Source: Neisseriaceae bacterium (GTDB lineage Bacteria; Pseudomonadota; Gammaproteobacteria; Burkholderiales; Chromobacteriaceae). Taken from it: a DNA stretch of 45,628 nt. A program made the translations under genes and the position numbers. The stretch covers positions 136,451-182,078 of the forward strand of contig JAIYAC010000020.1 in the NCBI GenBank assembly GCA_027489245.1, given 5' to 3'. This document shows positions 17,144 to 28,447 of this stretch, one piece after another (within the stretch, counting starts at the first letter, position 1; every line of letters begins with the position of its first letter). The notes below the pieces were generated by a model. It did no database searches. It was not told the origin of the DNA and saw nothing but the letters and a program-made list of their open reading frames with translations.

Positions 17144-17476
17144 ATGATCCACTGGTTAAAAAAACTGTTCGGCACGGCAGCCAAACCGGCTGCGGCCATA
17201 CCACAAGGGGCGCTGATCATCGATGTACGCGAGCACGGCGAATACGCCAATGGCCATGCAGCTGGCGCCATCAATATTCCGCTGGGCCAGCTGGCCAGCC
17301 ACATAGACTGGCTGAAGCAGCAAAAGCCGCCAGCCGTACTGCTGTACTGCGCCAGCGGCATGCGCTCGGCCATGGCCTGCAAGCAGCTGCAAAGCGCCGG
17401 TTTCGCCAATGTGCAGAACGCCGGCAACCAGGCGCGCTTGGCCAGCCTGCTGTCCAGCCAGCGCCAAGCGGCCTGA
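17144..17476 (+). CDS. Rhodanese-domain protein
   Basis: 110-aa rhodanese. Residues 22-46 (GALIIDVREHGEYANGHAAGAINIP) and the active-site loop CASGMRS with Cys69 are clear. The N-terminus is short and amphipathic with a hydrophobic face (IHWLKKLF), possibly touching the membrane. It is the last gene of the pump/DUF2892 operon and ends in a strong terminator. A sulfur carrier role is inferred from family and context. Confidence 0.9.
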   Translation: MIHWLKKLFGTAAKPAAAIPQGALIIDVREHGEYANGHAAGAINIPLGQLASHIDWLKQQKPPAVLLYCASGMRSAMACKQLQSAGFANVQNAGNQARLASLLSSQRQAA

Positions 17477-17502
17477 GCCAGCGACGACCGGCCACAAAAA
17501 CC

Positions 17503-17538
17503 AAAAGCCTCACCCCTTGAACGTGGGTGAGGCTTTTT
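17503..17538 (+). terminator. Terminator of the RND/rhodanese operon
   Basis: AAAAGCCTCACCC and GGGTGAGGCTTTT are perfect 13-bp arms with a 9-nt loop and a T-tract. Confidence 0.92.
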
Positions 17539-17566
17539 CATGCCCTGCCGCCAAGCCGTGACGGCA

Positions 17567-17576
17567 TGCGGCCAAC
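17567..17576 (+). repeat. Intergenic copy of TGCGGCCAAC
   Basis: 10-base copy of the repeated word between the rhodanese operon terminator and the convergent LysE gene. Confidence 0.75.
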
Positions 17577-17666
17577 GTAGCAAGGCGCGGGTAGCCCGGA
17601 TAAGGCACCGCCGCATCCGGGAAAAGCGCCGTCGCCCAGCTTGCCTTACCCCATAACGGCCCCGCC

Positions 17667-18284
17667 CTAGCGCCTTGCCAGCAGCAGCCCCAGGCCAGCG
17701 CCGCCCAGCAGCACGCTGCAGCTGCGGTTGAACACACGTTGGCCGCGTGGCGTAGCAAACCAGCGCTTCAGCTGCACGCCCAGCGCAGCGTACACGGCGA
17801 TGGCTACCCACTCCAGCAGTAAAAATGCCACGCCCAGCTGCAAAAACTGCGGTGCCACCGGCTGCGCGGTCTCGACAAACTGCGGCAAAAACGCGGTAAA
17901 GATCAGAATGGCCTTGGGGTTGCCGGCGGCCACCCACAGCTCTTGCCGCATCAGCTCGCGCAGGCCTTGCTGCGGGCGGGTATCGGCCGGGCCGCTCAGG
18001 CTGCCGGCACGCCACAGCTGCCACGCCAGCCAGAACAGGTAGCCGGCACCGGCCAGCTTGATGGCGCCAAACAGCCACACGGAGCCCTGCAGCACCACGG
18101 CCAGCCCGGTAGCCGCCAGTGCAATCATCAGCGCAAACGCCAGCAAGCGGCCCACACCAGCCACGCAGGCGGTACGGAAGCCGTAGCGGGTGGCGTTGCT
18201 GATCGACAGCAGGTTGTTGGGGCCGGGGGCCAGGTTGAGGGCAAAGCAGGCGGGCAGGAACAACAGCAAGGTGGCCAGTGACAT
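17667..18284 (-). CDS. LysE/RhtB-family exporter (second copy)
   Basis: 205-aa inner membrane protein. LNLAPGPNNLLSISNATRYGF is the family signature near the N-terminus, followed by several hydrophobic helices and AAGNPKAILIFTAFLPQF. It is a different member from the exporter at 6690 and has no linked MocR regulator. The start at 18284 has GGAG upstream; the reading frame continues far upstream through the VOC gene but without homology. Substrate is unknown. Confidence 0.88.
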   Translation of the reverse strand: MSLATLLLFLPACFALNLAPGPNNLLSISNATRYGFRTACVAGVGRLLAFALMIALAATGLAVVLQGSVWLFGAIKLAGAGYLFWLAWQLWRAGSLSGPADTRPQQGLRELMRQELWVAAGNPKAILIFTAFLPQFVETAQPVAPQFLQLGVAFLLLEWVAIAVYAALGVQLKRWFATPRGQRVFNRSCSVLLGGAGLGLLLARR

Positions 18285-18306
18285 GGCAGGCTCCGGTAAA
18301 GAACAA

Positions 18307-18317
18307 GGTTGGCCGCA
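18307..18317 (-). repeat. Intergenic copy of the 11-mer, reverse orientation
   Basis: GGTTGGCCGCA, flanked by AA on each side, in the gap between the LysE gene and the terminator of the VOC gene. Confidence 0.85.
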
Positions 18318-18361
18318 AAGGCGACGCGTTAACTTATCGTTATGCCGCTGTGCCACGCAAG

Positions 18362-18388
18362 AAAAACCCGCCGGTATGCGGCGGGTGG
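18362..18388 (-). terminator. Terminator of the VOC gene
   Basis: On the minus strand CCCGCCG and CGGCGGG pair around 5 nt, then TTTTTC. Confidence 0.85.
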
Positions 18389-18418
18389 TGTGCGATGGTG
18401 AAGCGGCTGACGGCCTGA

Positions 18419-18862
18419 TCAAGCCGGTGCGCGCTTGAGCTTGAGCTTGCCCGATAGCCAGGTGTGGTCGTAGCTGACAATCTCGAACGGGTTGCCAAAC
18501 GGGTCCACAAACGAGATGGAGCAGAAAAAGCCGTGGTCGTGCACGCTGTCGCGGGCGATGGTCTGGCCGTCGCGGTTCAGCACGCGCTCGCCGGCCAGCT
18601 GGTCTATCCACTCCAGAAAATCCTGCCCGCTCACCACAAAGGCCACGGCACCGGCCAGGCAGCCGGCACCCGGCTCCTCGCTGATGGCCAGGCGCACGGT
18701 GCCGCTGGGGTTGGCCAGCATCATGGCGCTGTGCGGGCCTTCCTGCATGTGCTTGAAGCGTGCATCCGGCGCCAGGCCCAGCACGCGGTCGTACCACTCT
18801 ACGGCCTTGCTGCCGTCGCTGACCCGGATGTGAATATGATCGATCTTGCCTAGCGTTAACAT
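18419..18862 (-). CDS. VOC-family (glyoxalase/dioxygenase fold) protein
   Basis: 147-aa vicinal oxygen chelate protein with the usual paired beta-alpha-beta halves: KIDHIHIRVSDGSKAVEWYD at the start, and FVDPFGNPFEIVSYDH near the end holding the typical metal-ligand glutamate. His10 or His12 is the likely first ligand. Members include glyoxalases, dioxygenases and resistance proteins; the sequence does not tell which. The ATG follows AAGGGGAAA, and it has its own terminator. Confidence 0.85.
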   Translation of the reverse strand: MLTLGKIDHIHIRVSDGSKAVEWYDRVLGLAPDARFKHMQEGPHSAMMLANPSGTVRLAISEEPGAGCLAGAVAFVVSGQDFLEWIDQLAGERVLNRDGQTIARDSVHDHGFFCSISFVDPFGNPFEIVSYDHTWLSGKLKLKRAPA

Positions 18863-19041
18863 GCTTTCCCCTTTAGCCGGCTGCCAGATTGCAGCCCGGT
18901 AACTGATTCTAACCGCATTTTGCCGATGATCTGTGGCTTAGCGCCGCGAACAAACCACGCTGCACACCTGAGCCAAGGCGCGCCGACGCCGACAGTACGT
19001 CAGGCGGCGCAACACAGGGCCAGGTTTTTTGTTAGCGGCAC

Positions 19042-21867
<2,826 letters not shown>

Positions 21868-22062
21868 GCCTGTCTCACCGTGAATCGGGGAACCTGCTAC
21901 TATACCGGACTTATTGCAACAGGCTCCAGCAGCCTGAGCAGGCCACACAGCAAGCAGGGTTTACACACTGTCACAGCACGGCAGACAAACCTCGCTACAC
22001 TGGCCCACCGGCAGCCCTGCCCGACCGCAGCTGCCCGTTTGCCACCTCTGATACGCATACAC

Positions 22063-23436
22063 ATGACTGCATTAGAACTACGCGCCAGCCTGGGTTTGGC
22101 CGGTGTTTACGCCCTGCGCATGCTGGGCATGTTTTTGATCCTGCCGGTATTTGCCCTGTACGCCACCACTCTACCCGGTGCCAGCAACCACACCCTGGTG
22201 GGTATTGCGCTGGGCAGCTACGGCCTGGTACAGGCACTGCTGCAGCTGCCACTGGGCATGCTGTCCGACAAGGTTGGCCGCAAAAAGGTGATCTACGCCG
22301 GCCTGCTGCTGTTTGCCGCCGGCAGCTTCATGGCCGCCCAAGCCGACGACATCTACTGGCTGATGCTGGGCCGTGTCATCCAGGGCGCCGGCGCCATCTC
22401 GGCCGCCATTACCGCCCTGCTGGCCGACCTTACCCGTGAAGAAAACCGCACCCGCGCCATGGCCATGATCGGCATGAGTATCGGTACCACCTTTGCGGTA
22501 AGCCTGGTACTGGGCCCGCTGCTGGCCAAGCACATCGGCGTGGACGGCATCTTTACCCTGACCGGCGTGCTGTCGCTGATGGCGCTGGTGGGCGTGTGGA
22601 AGATCATCCCCGACCCGGTGGTGTCGCGCTTTCATTCCGACACCGGCACCAATACCGCGCGTCTGCCCGCCGTGCTGCGCCACCCCGAGCTGCTACGGCT
22701 GAACTACGGCATCTTTGCCCTGCACGCCGCGCAAATGGCCATGTTTGTTACCATCCCCTTCGCGCTCACCAGCACCGGCGGGCTGGATAAATCCGAGCAC
22801 TGGCAGGTGTACCTACCGGTGGTGGTAGCCGGCTTCTTCCTGATGGTGCCAGCCATCATCTATGGCGAGAAAAAAGCCAAGCTCAAGCAAGTGTTTGTGG
22901 CTGCAGTGGCGCTGATGACTGCCGCCCAGCTGGGCATGGCATTGGCGCTGTCCAGCTTCTGGCTGATCGTGGTGTGGCTGGCACTGTATTTTATTGCCTT
23001 CAATATTCTGGAAGCGACACTGCCCTCGCTGATCTCGAAAATCGCCCCAGCCGACGCCAAGGGCACCGCCATCGGCGTGTATAATACGGCCCAATCGCTC
23101 GGCCTGTTTCTGGGCGCCGCACTGGGTGGCTGGCTGTACAGCCACCACGGTGCCGGTGGCGTGTTCGGCTTTACCAGCCTGCTGATGGCTAGCTGGCTGT
23201 GGCTGTCGTTTACCATGACGCCACCCAAGGCCGTCAAAACGCAAATGTTCCACATTGGCGACACCTGGCAAGGCGACGTGGCCACGCTATCGCGCCAGCT
23301 GCTGGCGGTACAAGGTGTCAGCGAGGTAGTGATCATGCTGGACGAGCGCGTGGCCTTCCTGAAAGTGGCCCAGCAAGGCTGGGACGAAGCCAGCGCCCGC
23401 GCCCTGATTGCCAGCACCTACCCGGCCCAGGCCTGA
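22063..23436 (+). CDS. MFS transporter, YajR-like
   Basis: 457-aa major facilitator with 12 predicted helices. Motif A reads GMLSDKVGRKKVIYAG between helices 2 and 3, and the first helix region is LRMLGMFLILPVFALYA, the usual wording of the YajR group. After helix 12 (near residue 385) comes a soluble C-terminal domain of about 70 residues (QMFHIGDTWQGDVATLSRQL and VSEVVIMLDERVAFLKV) like the YAM domain of E. coli YajR. Substrate is unknown. The true start is the ATG at 22063; the longer open frame over uvrA is not coding. A perfect copy of the repeated word, extended with AA, encodes the KVGRK of motif A. Confidence 0.9.
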   Translation: MTALELRASLGLAGVYALRMLGMFLILPVFALYATTLPGASNHTLVGIALGSYGLVQALLQLPLGMLSDKVGRKKVIYAGLLLFAAGSFMAAQADDIYWLMLGRVIQGAGAISAAITALLADLTREENRTRAMAMIGMSIGTTFAVSLVLGPLLAKHIGVDGIFTLTGVLSLMALVGVWKIIPDPVVSRFHSDTGTNTARLPAVLRHPELLRLNYGIFALHAAQMAMFVTIPFALTSTGGLDKSEHWQVYLPVVVAGFFLMVPAIIYGEKKAKLKQVFVAAVALMTAAQLGMALALSSFWLIVVWLALYFIAFNILEATLPSLISKIAPADAKGTAIGVYNTAQSLGLFLGAALGGWLYSHHGAGGVFGFTSLLMASWLWLSFTMTPPKAVKTQMFHIGDTWQGDVATLSRQLLAVQGVSEVVIMLDERVAFLKVAQQGWDEASARALIASTYPAQA

Positions 23437-23520
23437 GAACATGCACAGGCGCTGAAACAGCCCTGCACGGGCGGTACACGCTACCGCCCCACACATTGAA
23501 CAGATTTTTCGGAGGATTCC

Positions 23521-23976
23521 ATGAACAGCATTACTTTTGACGGCCGCCTGGCCGCAGACGCAGAGCTGCGTTACACCCCCAGCGGCGAATCGGTGCTGAG
23601 CTTCCGCGTGGCCAGCGACATCGGTTTTGGCGAGCGCAAAACCACCAACTGGTTTAGCTGCCAGGTATGGGGCAAGCGTGGCGAATCGCTGAAAAACTAC
23701 CTGAACAAAGGCCAGCAAGTGACCGTATACGGCCAGCTGACCCTGCGCGAATGGCAAGACAAGGAAGGCATCAAGCGCCTGTCGCCAGACGTACGCGTGA
23801 GCGAAATCAGCCTGCAAGGCGGCCGCCGCGACGACATGCCGCCAATGGACGACGGCTACAGCGCCACCCCGCCAGCCCGCCAGGAAGCCCCGTCCGCCCC
23901 GCCAGCCGCGCCGCGCCGCCAGGAACCCAAGCCTGCCGCCCGCATGGACGACATGGACGACGATATTCCGTTCTAA
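23521..23976 (+). CDS. ssb: Single-stranded DNA-binding protein
   Basis: 151 aa. An OB-fold covers residues 1-105 (MNSITFDGRLAADAELRYTP, WFSCQVWGKRGESL, GQQVTVYGQLTLREW), followed by a Pro/Ala-rich linker and the acidic tip DDDIPF that recruits replication and repair partners. The N-terminus lacks the common NKVIL...G opening of E. coli Ssb and is nearer the Neisseriales type. A strong GGAGG precedes the ATG. The neighbourhood uvrA / MFS / ssb joins repair functions. Confidence 0.95.
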   Translation: MNSITFDGRLAADAELRYTPSGESVLSFRVASDIGFGERKTTNWFSCQVWGKRGESLKNYLNKGQQVTVYGQLTLREWQDKEGIKRLSPDVRVSEISLQGGRRDDMPPMDDGYSATPPARQEAPSAPPAAPRRQEPKPAARMDDMDDDIPF

Positions 23977-24001
23977 GCCGGTGCTGTTTGCCTGCCAAAA
24001 C

Positions 24002-24027
24002 AAAACCCGCCACATGGCGGGTTTTTT
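24002..24027 (+). terminator. Terminator of ssb
   Basis: AAACCCGCC and GGCGGGTTT pair around ACAT, followed by a T-tract. Confidence 0.9.
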
Positions 24028-24040
24028 CATGGTGCCCTGC

Positions 24041-24051
24041 TGCGGCCAACC
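24041..24051 (+). repeat. Intergenic copy of TGCGGCCAACC
   Basis: Perfect 11-mer, continuing CT, just behind the ssb terminator and before the convergent LysR gene. Confidence 0.85.
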
Positions 24052-24060
24052 CTGTACTCC

Positions 24061-24999
24061 CTAGCCGCCCTCCCGCCCCGTATCCTCTGCCCCCAGCTCG
24101 CCCAGAAAGCTGTCCAGCACCATATTGCTGCGCCGCCCCTTGCGTACCACCACACTCAGCGGCGTGCTGTAGCGGTATTCGTCCGGGCGGATGGCGCGCA
24201 TCTGGCCACGCGCTACCCAGCTGGCGGCGTAGTGGTCGGGCAGAAAGCCGATGTAGTGCCCGGTCAGTATCAAAAAGGCAATGCCCTCGCGGTCGGATGC
24301 TTTGGCGGTGCAGTGCAGCTGGCCCAGCCAGCGGTGCGCCTGGTCGGTAATGCGGTAGTTGGGGAAGATGGCGTGCGCCTGGCGGATGGCGTCGTCGTCT
24401 GGCGCCTGGGTGGCAAAAAACGGGTGCTCGCTGCTGCAGTACAGCGACGACTGCTCCTCGTACAGCCGCAAATAAGCCAGGCCGGGCAAGGGGTGGGTTT
24501 CCGGTATCACCCCCACGTGCAGGGTGCCGTCCAGCACGCCTTGCTCGATGTCGCTGGGCACCATCATGGCAATATTGATGCACACGCCAGGGCCGCGTGC
24601 GCTCAGCGCCTTCAGCGCCTGCGTGATGTGCATGTGCGACTGCGTCACCAGATTATTGATGATGCCGATGTTCAGGTCGCCGCGCAGCTGGTGGTGCAGC
24701 TGGTTTACCTCGTCGCGAAAGTCCTCGATGGCCGACAGCAGGATGTTGGCCGCACGCAGCACCTCGCGCCCTTCGTCGGTCAGCGCAAAGCCGGCGCGGC
24801 CGCGGCGGCACAGGCACACGCCCAGCCGCTTTTCCAGGTCGCCCATATGCAGGCTGATGGCCGAGCGGCTGATGCCCAGCACGCTTTCGGCGGCCGAGAA
24901 ACTGCCGCACTCCACCACGGTCTTGAAAATGCGTAGCAGGCGGATATCAAAATCGCTAACCTGCCCCAGCGCTACCGGCTTGTTCATTGGATGAGCCAT
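24061..24999 (-). CDS. LysR-family transcriptional regulator
   Basis: 312 aa. Winged helix at about residues 13-75 (DIRLLRIFKTVVECGSFSAA, ISRSAISLHMGDLEKRLG) followed by a LysR substrate-binding domain with periplasmic-binding fold. Two in-frame starts, 24999 and 24987, are possible and neither has a clear Shine-Dalgarno; I take the first. It is divergent from an FAD oxidoreductase/aldehyde dehydrogenase operon, which it probably activates with an amine or its aldehyde as co-inducer. One repeat word lies at 24745. Confidence 0.9.
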   Translation of the reverse strand: MAHPMNKPVALGQVSDFDIRLLRIFKTVVECGSFSAAESVLGISRSAISLHMGDLEKRLGVCLCRRGRAGFALTDEGREVLRAANILLSAIEDFRDEVNQLHHQLRGDLNIGIINNLVTQSHMHITQALKALSARGPGVCINIAMMVPSDIEQGVLDGTLHVGVIPETHPLPGLAYLRLYEEQSSLYCSSEHPFFATQAPDDDAIRQAHAIFPNYRITDQAHRWLGQLHCTAKASDREGIAFLILTGHYIGFLPDHYAASWVARGQMRAIRPDEYRYSTPLSVVVRKGRRSNMVLDSFLGELGAEDTGREGG

Positions 25000-25031
25000 T
25001 CGTAAACTGAAGTTTGGAAATATTGTATTTA

Positions 25032-25050
25032 ACTTGCGCGATTGGCAAGT
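25032..25050. promoter_or_regulatory. Inverted repeat, candidate LysR site
   Basis: ACTTGC and GCAAGT are perfect 6-bp arms with 7 bases between, in the gap of the divergent LysR/FAD oxidoreductase pair. The size fits a LysR recognition site. Confidence 0.5.
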
Positions 25051-25117
25051 CATGCTATCGCCACATCTGGCCGATACGCGCTATAAACAACCCATCTACC
25101 ACACGCACACCACCCCT

Positions 25118-26518
25118 ATGGCACAGACCGTCTACGAACGCCTACCGCCCAGTGCGGACACCATCCGTCATGCCCTCGCCGCCAGCAAGGCCACGCCCTT
25201 CTGGCTGGACGACGTTGACCGCGGCCCGGCCGCGCCTGCCTTGCAGGGGGAGGTGCGCAGCGCGCTGCTGATTGTCGGTGGCGGCTTCCTCGGGCTGTGG
25301 TCGGCGCTGATGGCCAAGGAGCGCCAGCCCGAGCGTGACGTGGTGCTACTGGAAGCCGGCCGCATCGGCCAGGCAGCGTCGGGGCGCAATGGCGGTTTTT
25401 GCGAAGCCAGCCTGACCCACGGCGAGGACAACGGCCTGAAACGCTGGCCGGAAGAGTTCGCCCGGCTGGAAGAGCTGGGGCTGGAAAACCTGGACCAGCT
25501 GGAAGCCACGCTGGCGCGCTACGGCATAGACTGCGATTTCGAGCGCACCGGTGTGCTGGAGGTGGCGGTAGAACCGTACCAGACCGCGCGCTTTGCTGGC
25601 GAAGGCTGCCTGGATGAAGCGGCCATCCGCGCCGAAGTGAACTCGCCCACCTTTCTGGCCGGCCACTGGGACCGCGACGGCACCGCCATGATCCACCCCG
25701 GCAAGCTGGTGGCAGGCTTGGCCCGCGTGGCACGCCAGCTGGGCGTACGCTTTTTCGAACACAGCGCCGCAACGGGTATCGCCCACCAGGGCGCGCTGGT
25801 GCGCGTGGACACCGCGCAGGGCCACGTACTGGCCGAGCGGGTGATCCTGGCCACCAACGCCTTCCCGTCGCTGCTGAAGCGCTACCGCTGGCACACCATC
25901 CCGGTATACGACTACGTGCTGATGACCGAACCGCTCAGCACCGAGCAGTTGGCCGCCATCGGCTGGCAGCACCGCCAGGGCATTGCCGACGTAGGCAACC
26001 AGTTTCACTACTACCGGCTAACGCGCGGCAACCGCATCCTGTTTGGCGGCTACGACGCTATCTACCACCTGGGCGGCAAGATCAAGCCGGAATACGAAGA
26101 ACGCCCGGAAAGCTTTGCGCGCCTGGCCAGCCACTTTTTCACCACCTTCCCCCAGCTGGCCGGCTTGCGCTTTAGCCACCGTTGGGCCGGGGTGATCGAC
26201 ACCTCGTCGCGCTTCTGCGCCTTCTTTACCGACGCCATGGACAGCAAGGTAGCGCTGGCCGCCGGCTTTACCGGCCTGGGCGTAGGCGCAACCCGCTTTG
26301 CGGCCAACGTGCTGCTGGACAAGGTAGAAGGCCTGGATACCGAACGCACCCGCCTGCGCATGGTGCGCGAGATGCCGCTGCCCTTCCCGCCCGAGCCGCT
26401 GACCTACACCGTGGTGCAGGCCATGCGCTGGAGCCTGGACCGCGCCGACCACAACCACGGCCGCCGCAACGCCTTTCTGCGCGGCATGGACGCGCTGGGC
26501 CTGGGTTTCGATTCCTGA
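25118..26518 (+). CDS. FAD-dependent amine oxidoreductase (DAO family, PuuB-like)
   Basis: 466-aa flavoenzyme. The FAD-binding motif VGGGFLGLWSA (near residue 53) and the following LLEAGRIGQAASGRNGGF are those of the gamma-glutamylputrescine oxidase (PuuB/OrdL) group. The C-terminal GFTGLGVGATRFAAN contacts the flavin. Expected chemistry is oxidation of a secondary or primary amine to an aldehyde with H2O2. First gene of an operon with a cupin and an aldehyde dehydrogenase that would oxidise the product. The exact amine (polyamine, betaine-type or other) cannot be read from the sequence. No strong Shine-Dalgarno is seen. Confidence 0.85.
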   Translation: MAQTVYERLPPSADTIRHALAASKATPFWLDDVDRGPAAPALQGEVRSALLIVGGGFLGLWSALMAKERQPERDVVLLEAGRIGQAASGRNGGFCEASLTHGEDNGLKRWPEEFARLEELGLENLDQLEATLARYGIDCDFERTGVLEVAVEPYQTARFAGEGCLDEAAIRAEVNSPTFLAGHWDRDGTAMIHPGKLVAGLARVARQLGVRFFEHSAATGIAHQGALVRVDTAQGHVLAERVILATNAFPSLLKRYRWHTIPVYDYVLMTEPLSTEQLAAIGWQHRQGIADVGNQFHYYRLTRGNRILFGGYDAIYHLGGKIKPEYEERPESFARLASHFFTTFPQLAGLRFSHRWAGVIDTSSRFCAFFTDAMDSKVALAAGFTGLGVGATRFAANVLLDKVEGLDTERTRLRMVREMPLPFPPEPLTYTVVQAMRWSLDRADHNHGRRNAFLRGMDALGLGFDS

Positions 26519-26525
26519 CACACGG

Positions 26526-26547
26526 CGGCGGCCAACCCTGGCCGCCG
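26526..26547. repeat. Hairpin containing a repeat word between amine-operon genes
   Basis: CGGCGGCC and GGCCGCCG pair around AACCCT; the left arm and loop carry GCGGCCAACC. There is no T-tract, so it would only stall or protect RNA, not terminate. Confidence 0.6.
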
Positions 26548-26582
26548 CTGGCACCAACACTGTTACCGCAAGGAAACCTGCC

Positions 26583-26939
26583 ATGACCATGCAAGCGTTG
26601 CTGGGCAACTACGCCCTGCAGGCCACCACCGCCGAGCTGGCCTACCAGCCGGTAGACCCGGCCAAAATCGTCCAAGGCCCCGCCACCGTGGGCGTGGCCG
26701 AGCTGGCCACGCTGGGCGATGTGGCCATTGGCGTGTGGGAAATGTCGCCGTCGGTGACCACTGATATCGAAGTAGACGAATGCTTCGTGGTACTGGCCGG
26801 TGACGCCACCGTGACCTTTGACGACGGCAGCGCGCCGCTGCAGCTGCAGCCCGGCACCGTCGGTTTTCTGACCGCCGGCAGCGCCACCACCTGGGCCGTG
26901 CGCCAGACGCTGCGCAAGATCTACATCGCCCGAAGCTAG
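26583..26939 (+). CDS. Small cupin-domain protein
   Basis: 118-aa single-domain cupin: GVWEMSPSVTTDIEVDECFVVLAGDATVTFDDG and LQPGTVGFLTAG match the DUF861/ureidoglycine-aminohydrolase-like cupin pattern. Only some of the usual metal ligands are present (Glu and Asp in place of His), so it may bind a ligand without catalysis. A proper Shine-Dalgarno (AAGGAA) lies ahead. Similar cupins accompany PuuB- and aldehyde dehydrogenase-type genes in other bacteria. Function is unknown. Confidence 0.8.
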   Translation: MTMQALLGNYALQATTAELAYQPVDPAKIVQGPATVGVAELATLGDVAIGVWEMSPSVTTDIEVDECFVVLAGDATVTFDDGSAPLQLQPGTVGFLTAGSATTWAVRQTLRKIYIARS

Positions 26940-26960
26940 GCGCCACACACAGAGAGCACC

Positions 26961-28442
26961 ATGCAAAGCAGACAAAACTACATCAACGGCCAGTGGCAGC
27001 CCGCCGTGCTGGGCCAGACCCGCGACATCCTCAACCCGGCCAATGGGGAAATCATCGGCGTGGTAGCCGACAGCACCGCCGAGGACACACTGCAAGCTAT
27101 TACCGCCGCCAAGCACGCCTTTTATGAGCAAGGCGACTGGCGCCACATGAGCGGCCCGCGCCGCGCCGACATGCTGTACCGCATTGCCGACGCCATCCGC
27201 GCCCGCACCGAAGAGCTGGCGCTGCTGGACTGCCTGGACAACGGCAAACCGCTGCGCGAGGCACGCTGTGACATCGAAGACGCCGCCGCCTGCTTCCGCT
27301 ACTACGCCGGGCTCATCGGCAAGCCGCAAGGCGGCGTGTACGAGGTGCCCGACGGCTTTGGCCCCATGCACGCCTACAGCCTGCACGAGCCGGTGGGTGT
27401 GTGCGGCCTGATTACGCCATGGAACTACCCGCTGCTGATGGCCACCTGGAAGCTGGCCCCCGCGCTGGCGGCCGGTAACTGTGTGGTGTTCAAGCCCAGC
27501 GAGCTCACCCCGTTGTCGTCGGTAGTGCTGTTCGAGATCTTCCATGAGGTGGGCCTGCCCGCCGGTACGGCCAACCTGGTACTGGGCACCGGCCCGGCCG
27601 CCGGCCAGCCGCTGGCCGACAGCCACGACGTAGACATGATCACCTTCACCGGCAGCACGCGCACCGGCCAGCTGATCGCCCGCGCCGCGGTGGGCAACCT
27701 CAAACGCGTGGGGCTGGAGCTGGGCGGCAAGTCGCCCAATATCATTTTTGCCGACGCCGACCTGGAAGGCGCGGTGGAATGGGCGATGATCGGCGTGTTC
27801 TTCAACCAGGGCCAGGTGTGCTCGGCCGGCTCGCGCATCCTGATCGAGGCCTCACTGAAAGACCGCTTTGTCGCCCGGCTGGCCGAACGCGCCAACGCCA
27901 TGACCATCGGCCCCGGCGTCAACGACCCGGACATGGGCCCGCTGGTGTCCGCCGGCCAGCTGGAAAAAGTGCTGGGCTTCATCGAACGCGCCAAGGCCGA
28001 AGGTGCCACCTTGGTATGCGGCGGCCAGCGCCATAGCGACGGCGACTGCGCCAAGGGCTACTTCCTGCGCCCCACCATCTTCGATAACTGCCATAGCGAC
28101 ATGGAAATCTGCCGCGAAGAAGTATTCGGCCCGGTGGTAGCCATCCAGACGTTTAGCGACGAAGCCGAGGCTATCCGCCTAGCCAACGACACGCCGTACG
28201 GCCTGGCCGGTGGCGTGTTCACCAGCGACGGCGCACGGGCGCTGCGGGTCATGAAGGCGCTGCGCGCCGGTGTGACCTGGATCAACTGCTATAACCCCAC
28301 CTTCAACGAAGCACCCTGGGGCGGCTACAAAATGAGCGGCTACGGCCGCGACCTGGGCGTGAACGGCCTGCTGGAATACCAGCAGGTGAAACAGGTCAAC
28401 ATCAACCTGCAGCCAGGCCCGGTAGGCTGGTACAGCCGCTAA
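26961..28442 (+). CDS. NAD-dependent aldehyde dehydrogenase (betaine/aminobutyraldehyde type)
   Basis: 493-aa enzyme. Conserved parts: PWNYPLLMATWKLAPALAAGN, FTGSTRTG for NAD, the general base Glu253 in LELGGKSPN and catalytic nucleophile Cys287 in GQVCSAGS. The wording is closest to betaine-aldehyde or gamma-aminobutyraldehyde dehydrogenases. In this operon it would oxidise the aldehyde released by the upstream flavoenzyme to an amino acid or carboxylate. Start has GAGAG upstream; it is 21 bases after the cupin gene. Confidence 0.9.
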   Translation: MQSRQNYINGQWQPAVLGQTRDILNPANGEIIGVVADSTAEDTLQAITAAKHAFYEQGDWRHMSGPRRADMLYRIADAIRARTEELALLDCLDNGKPLREARCDIEDAAACFRYYAGLIGKPQGGVYEVPDGFGPMHAYSLHEPVGVCGLITPWNYPLLMATWKLAPALAAGNCVVFKPSELTPLSSVVLFEIFHEVGLPAGTANLVLGTGPAAGQPLADSHDVDMITFTGSTRTGQLIARAAVGNLKRVGLELGGKSPNIIFADADLEGAVEWAMIGVFFNQGQVCSAGSRILIEASLKDRFVARLAERANAMTIGPGVNDPDMGPLVSAGQLEKVLGFIERAKAEGATLVCGGQRHSDGDCAKGYFLRPTIFDNCHSDMEICREEVFGPVVAIQTFSDEAEAIRLANDTPYGLAGGVFTSDGARALRVMKALRAGVTWINCYNPTFNEAPWGGYKMSGYGRDLGVNGLLEYQQVKQVNINLQPGPVGWYSR

Positions 28443-28447
28443 CGGCA

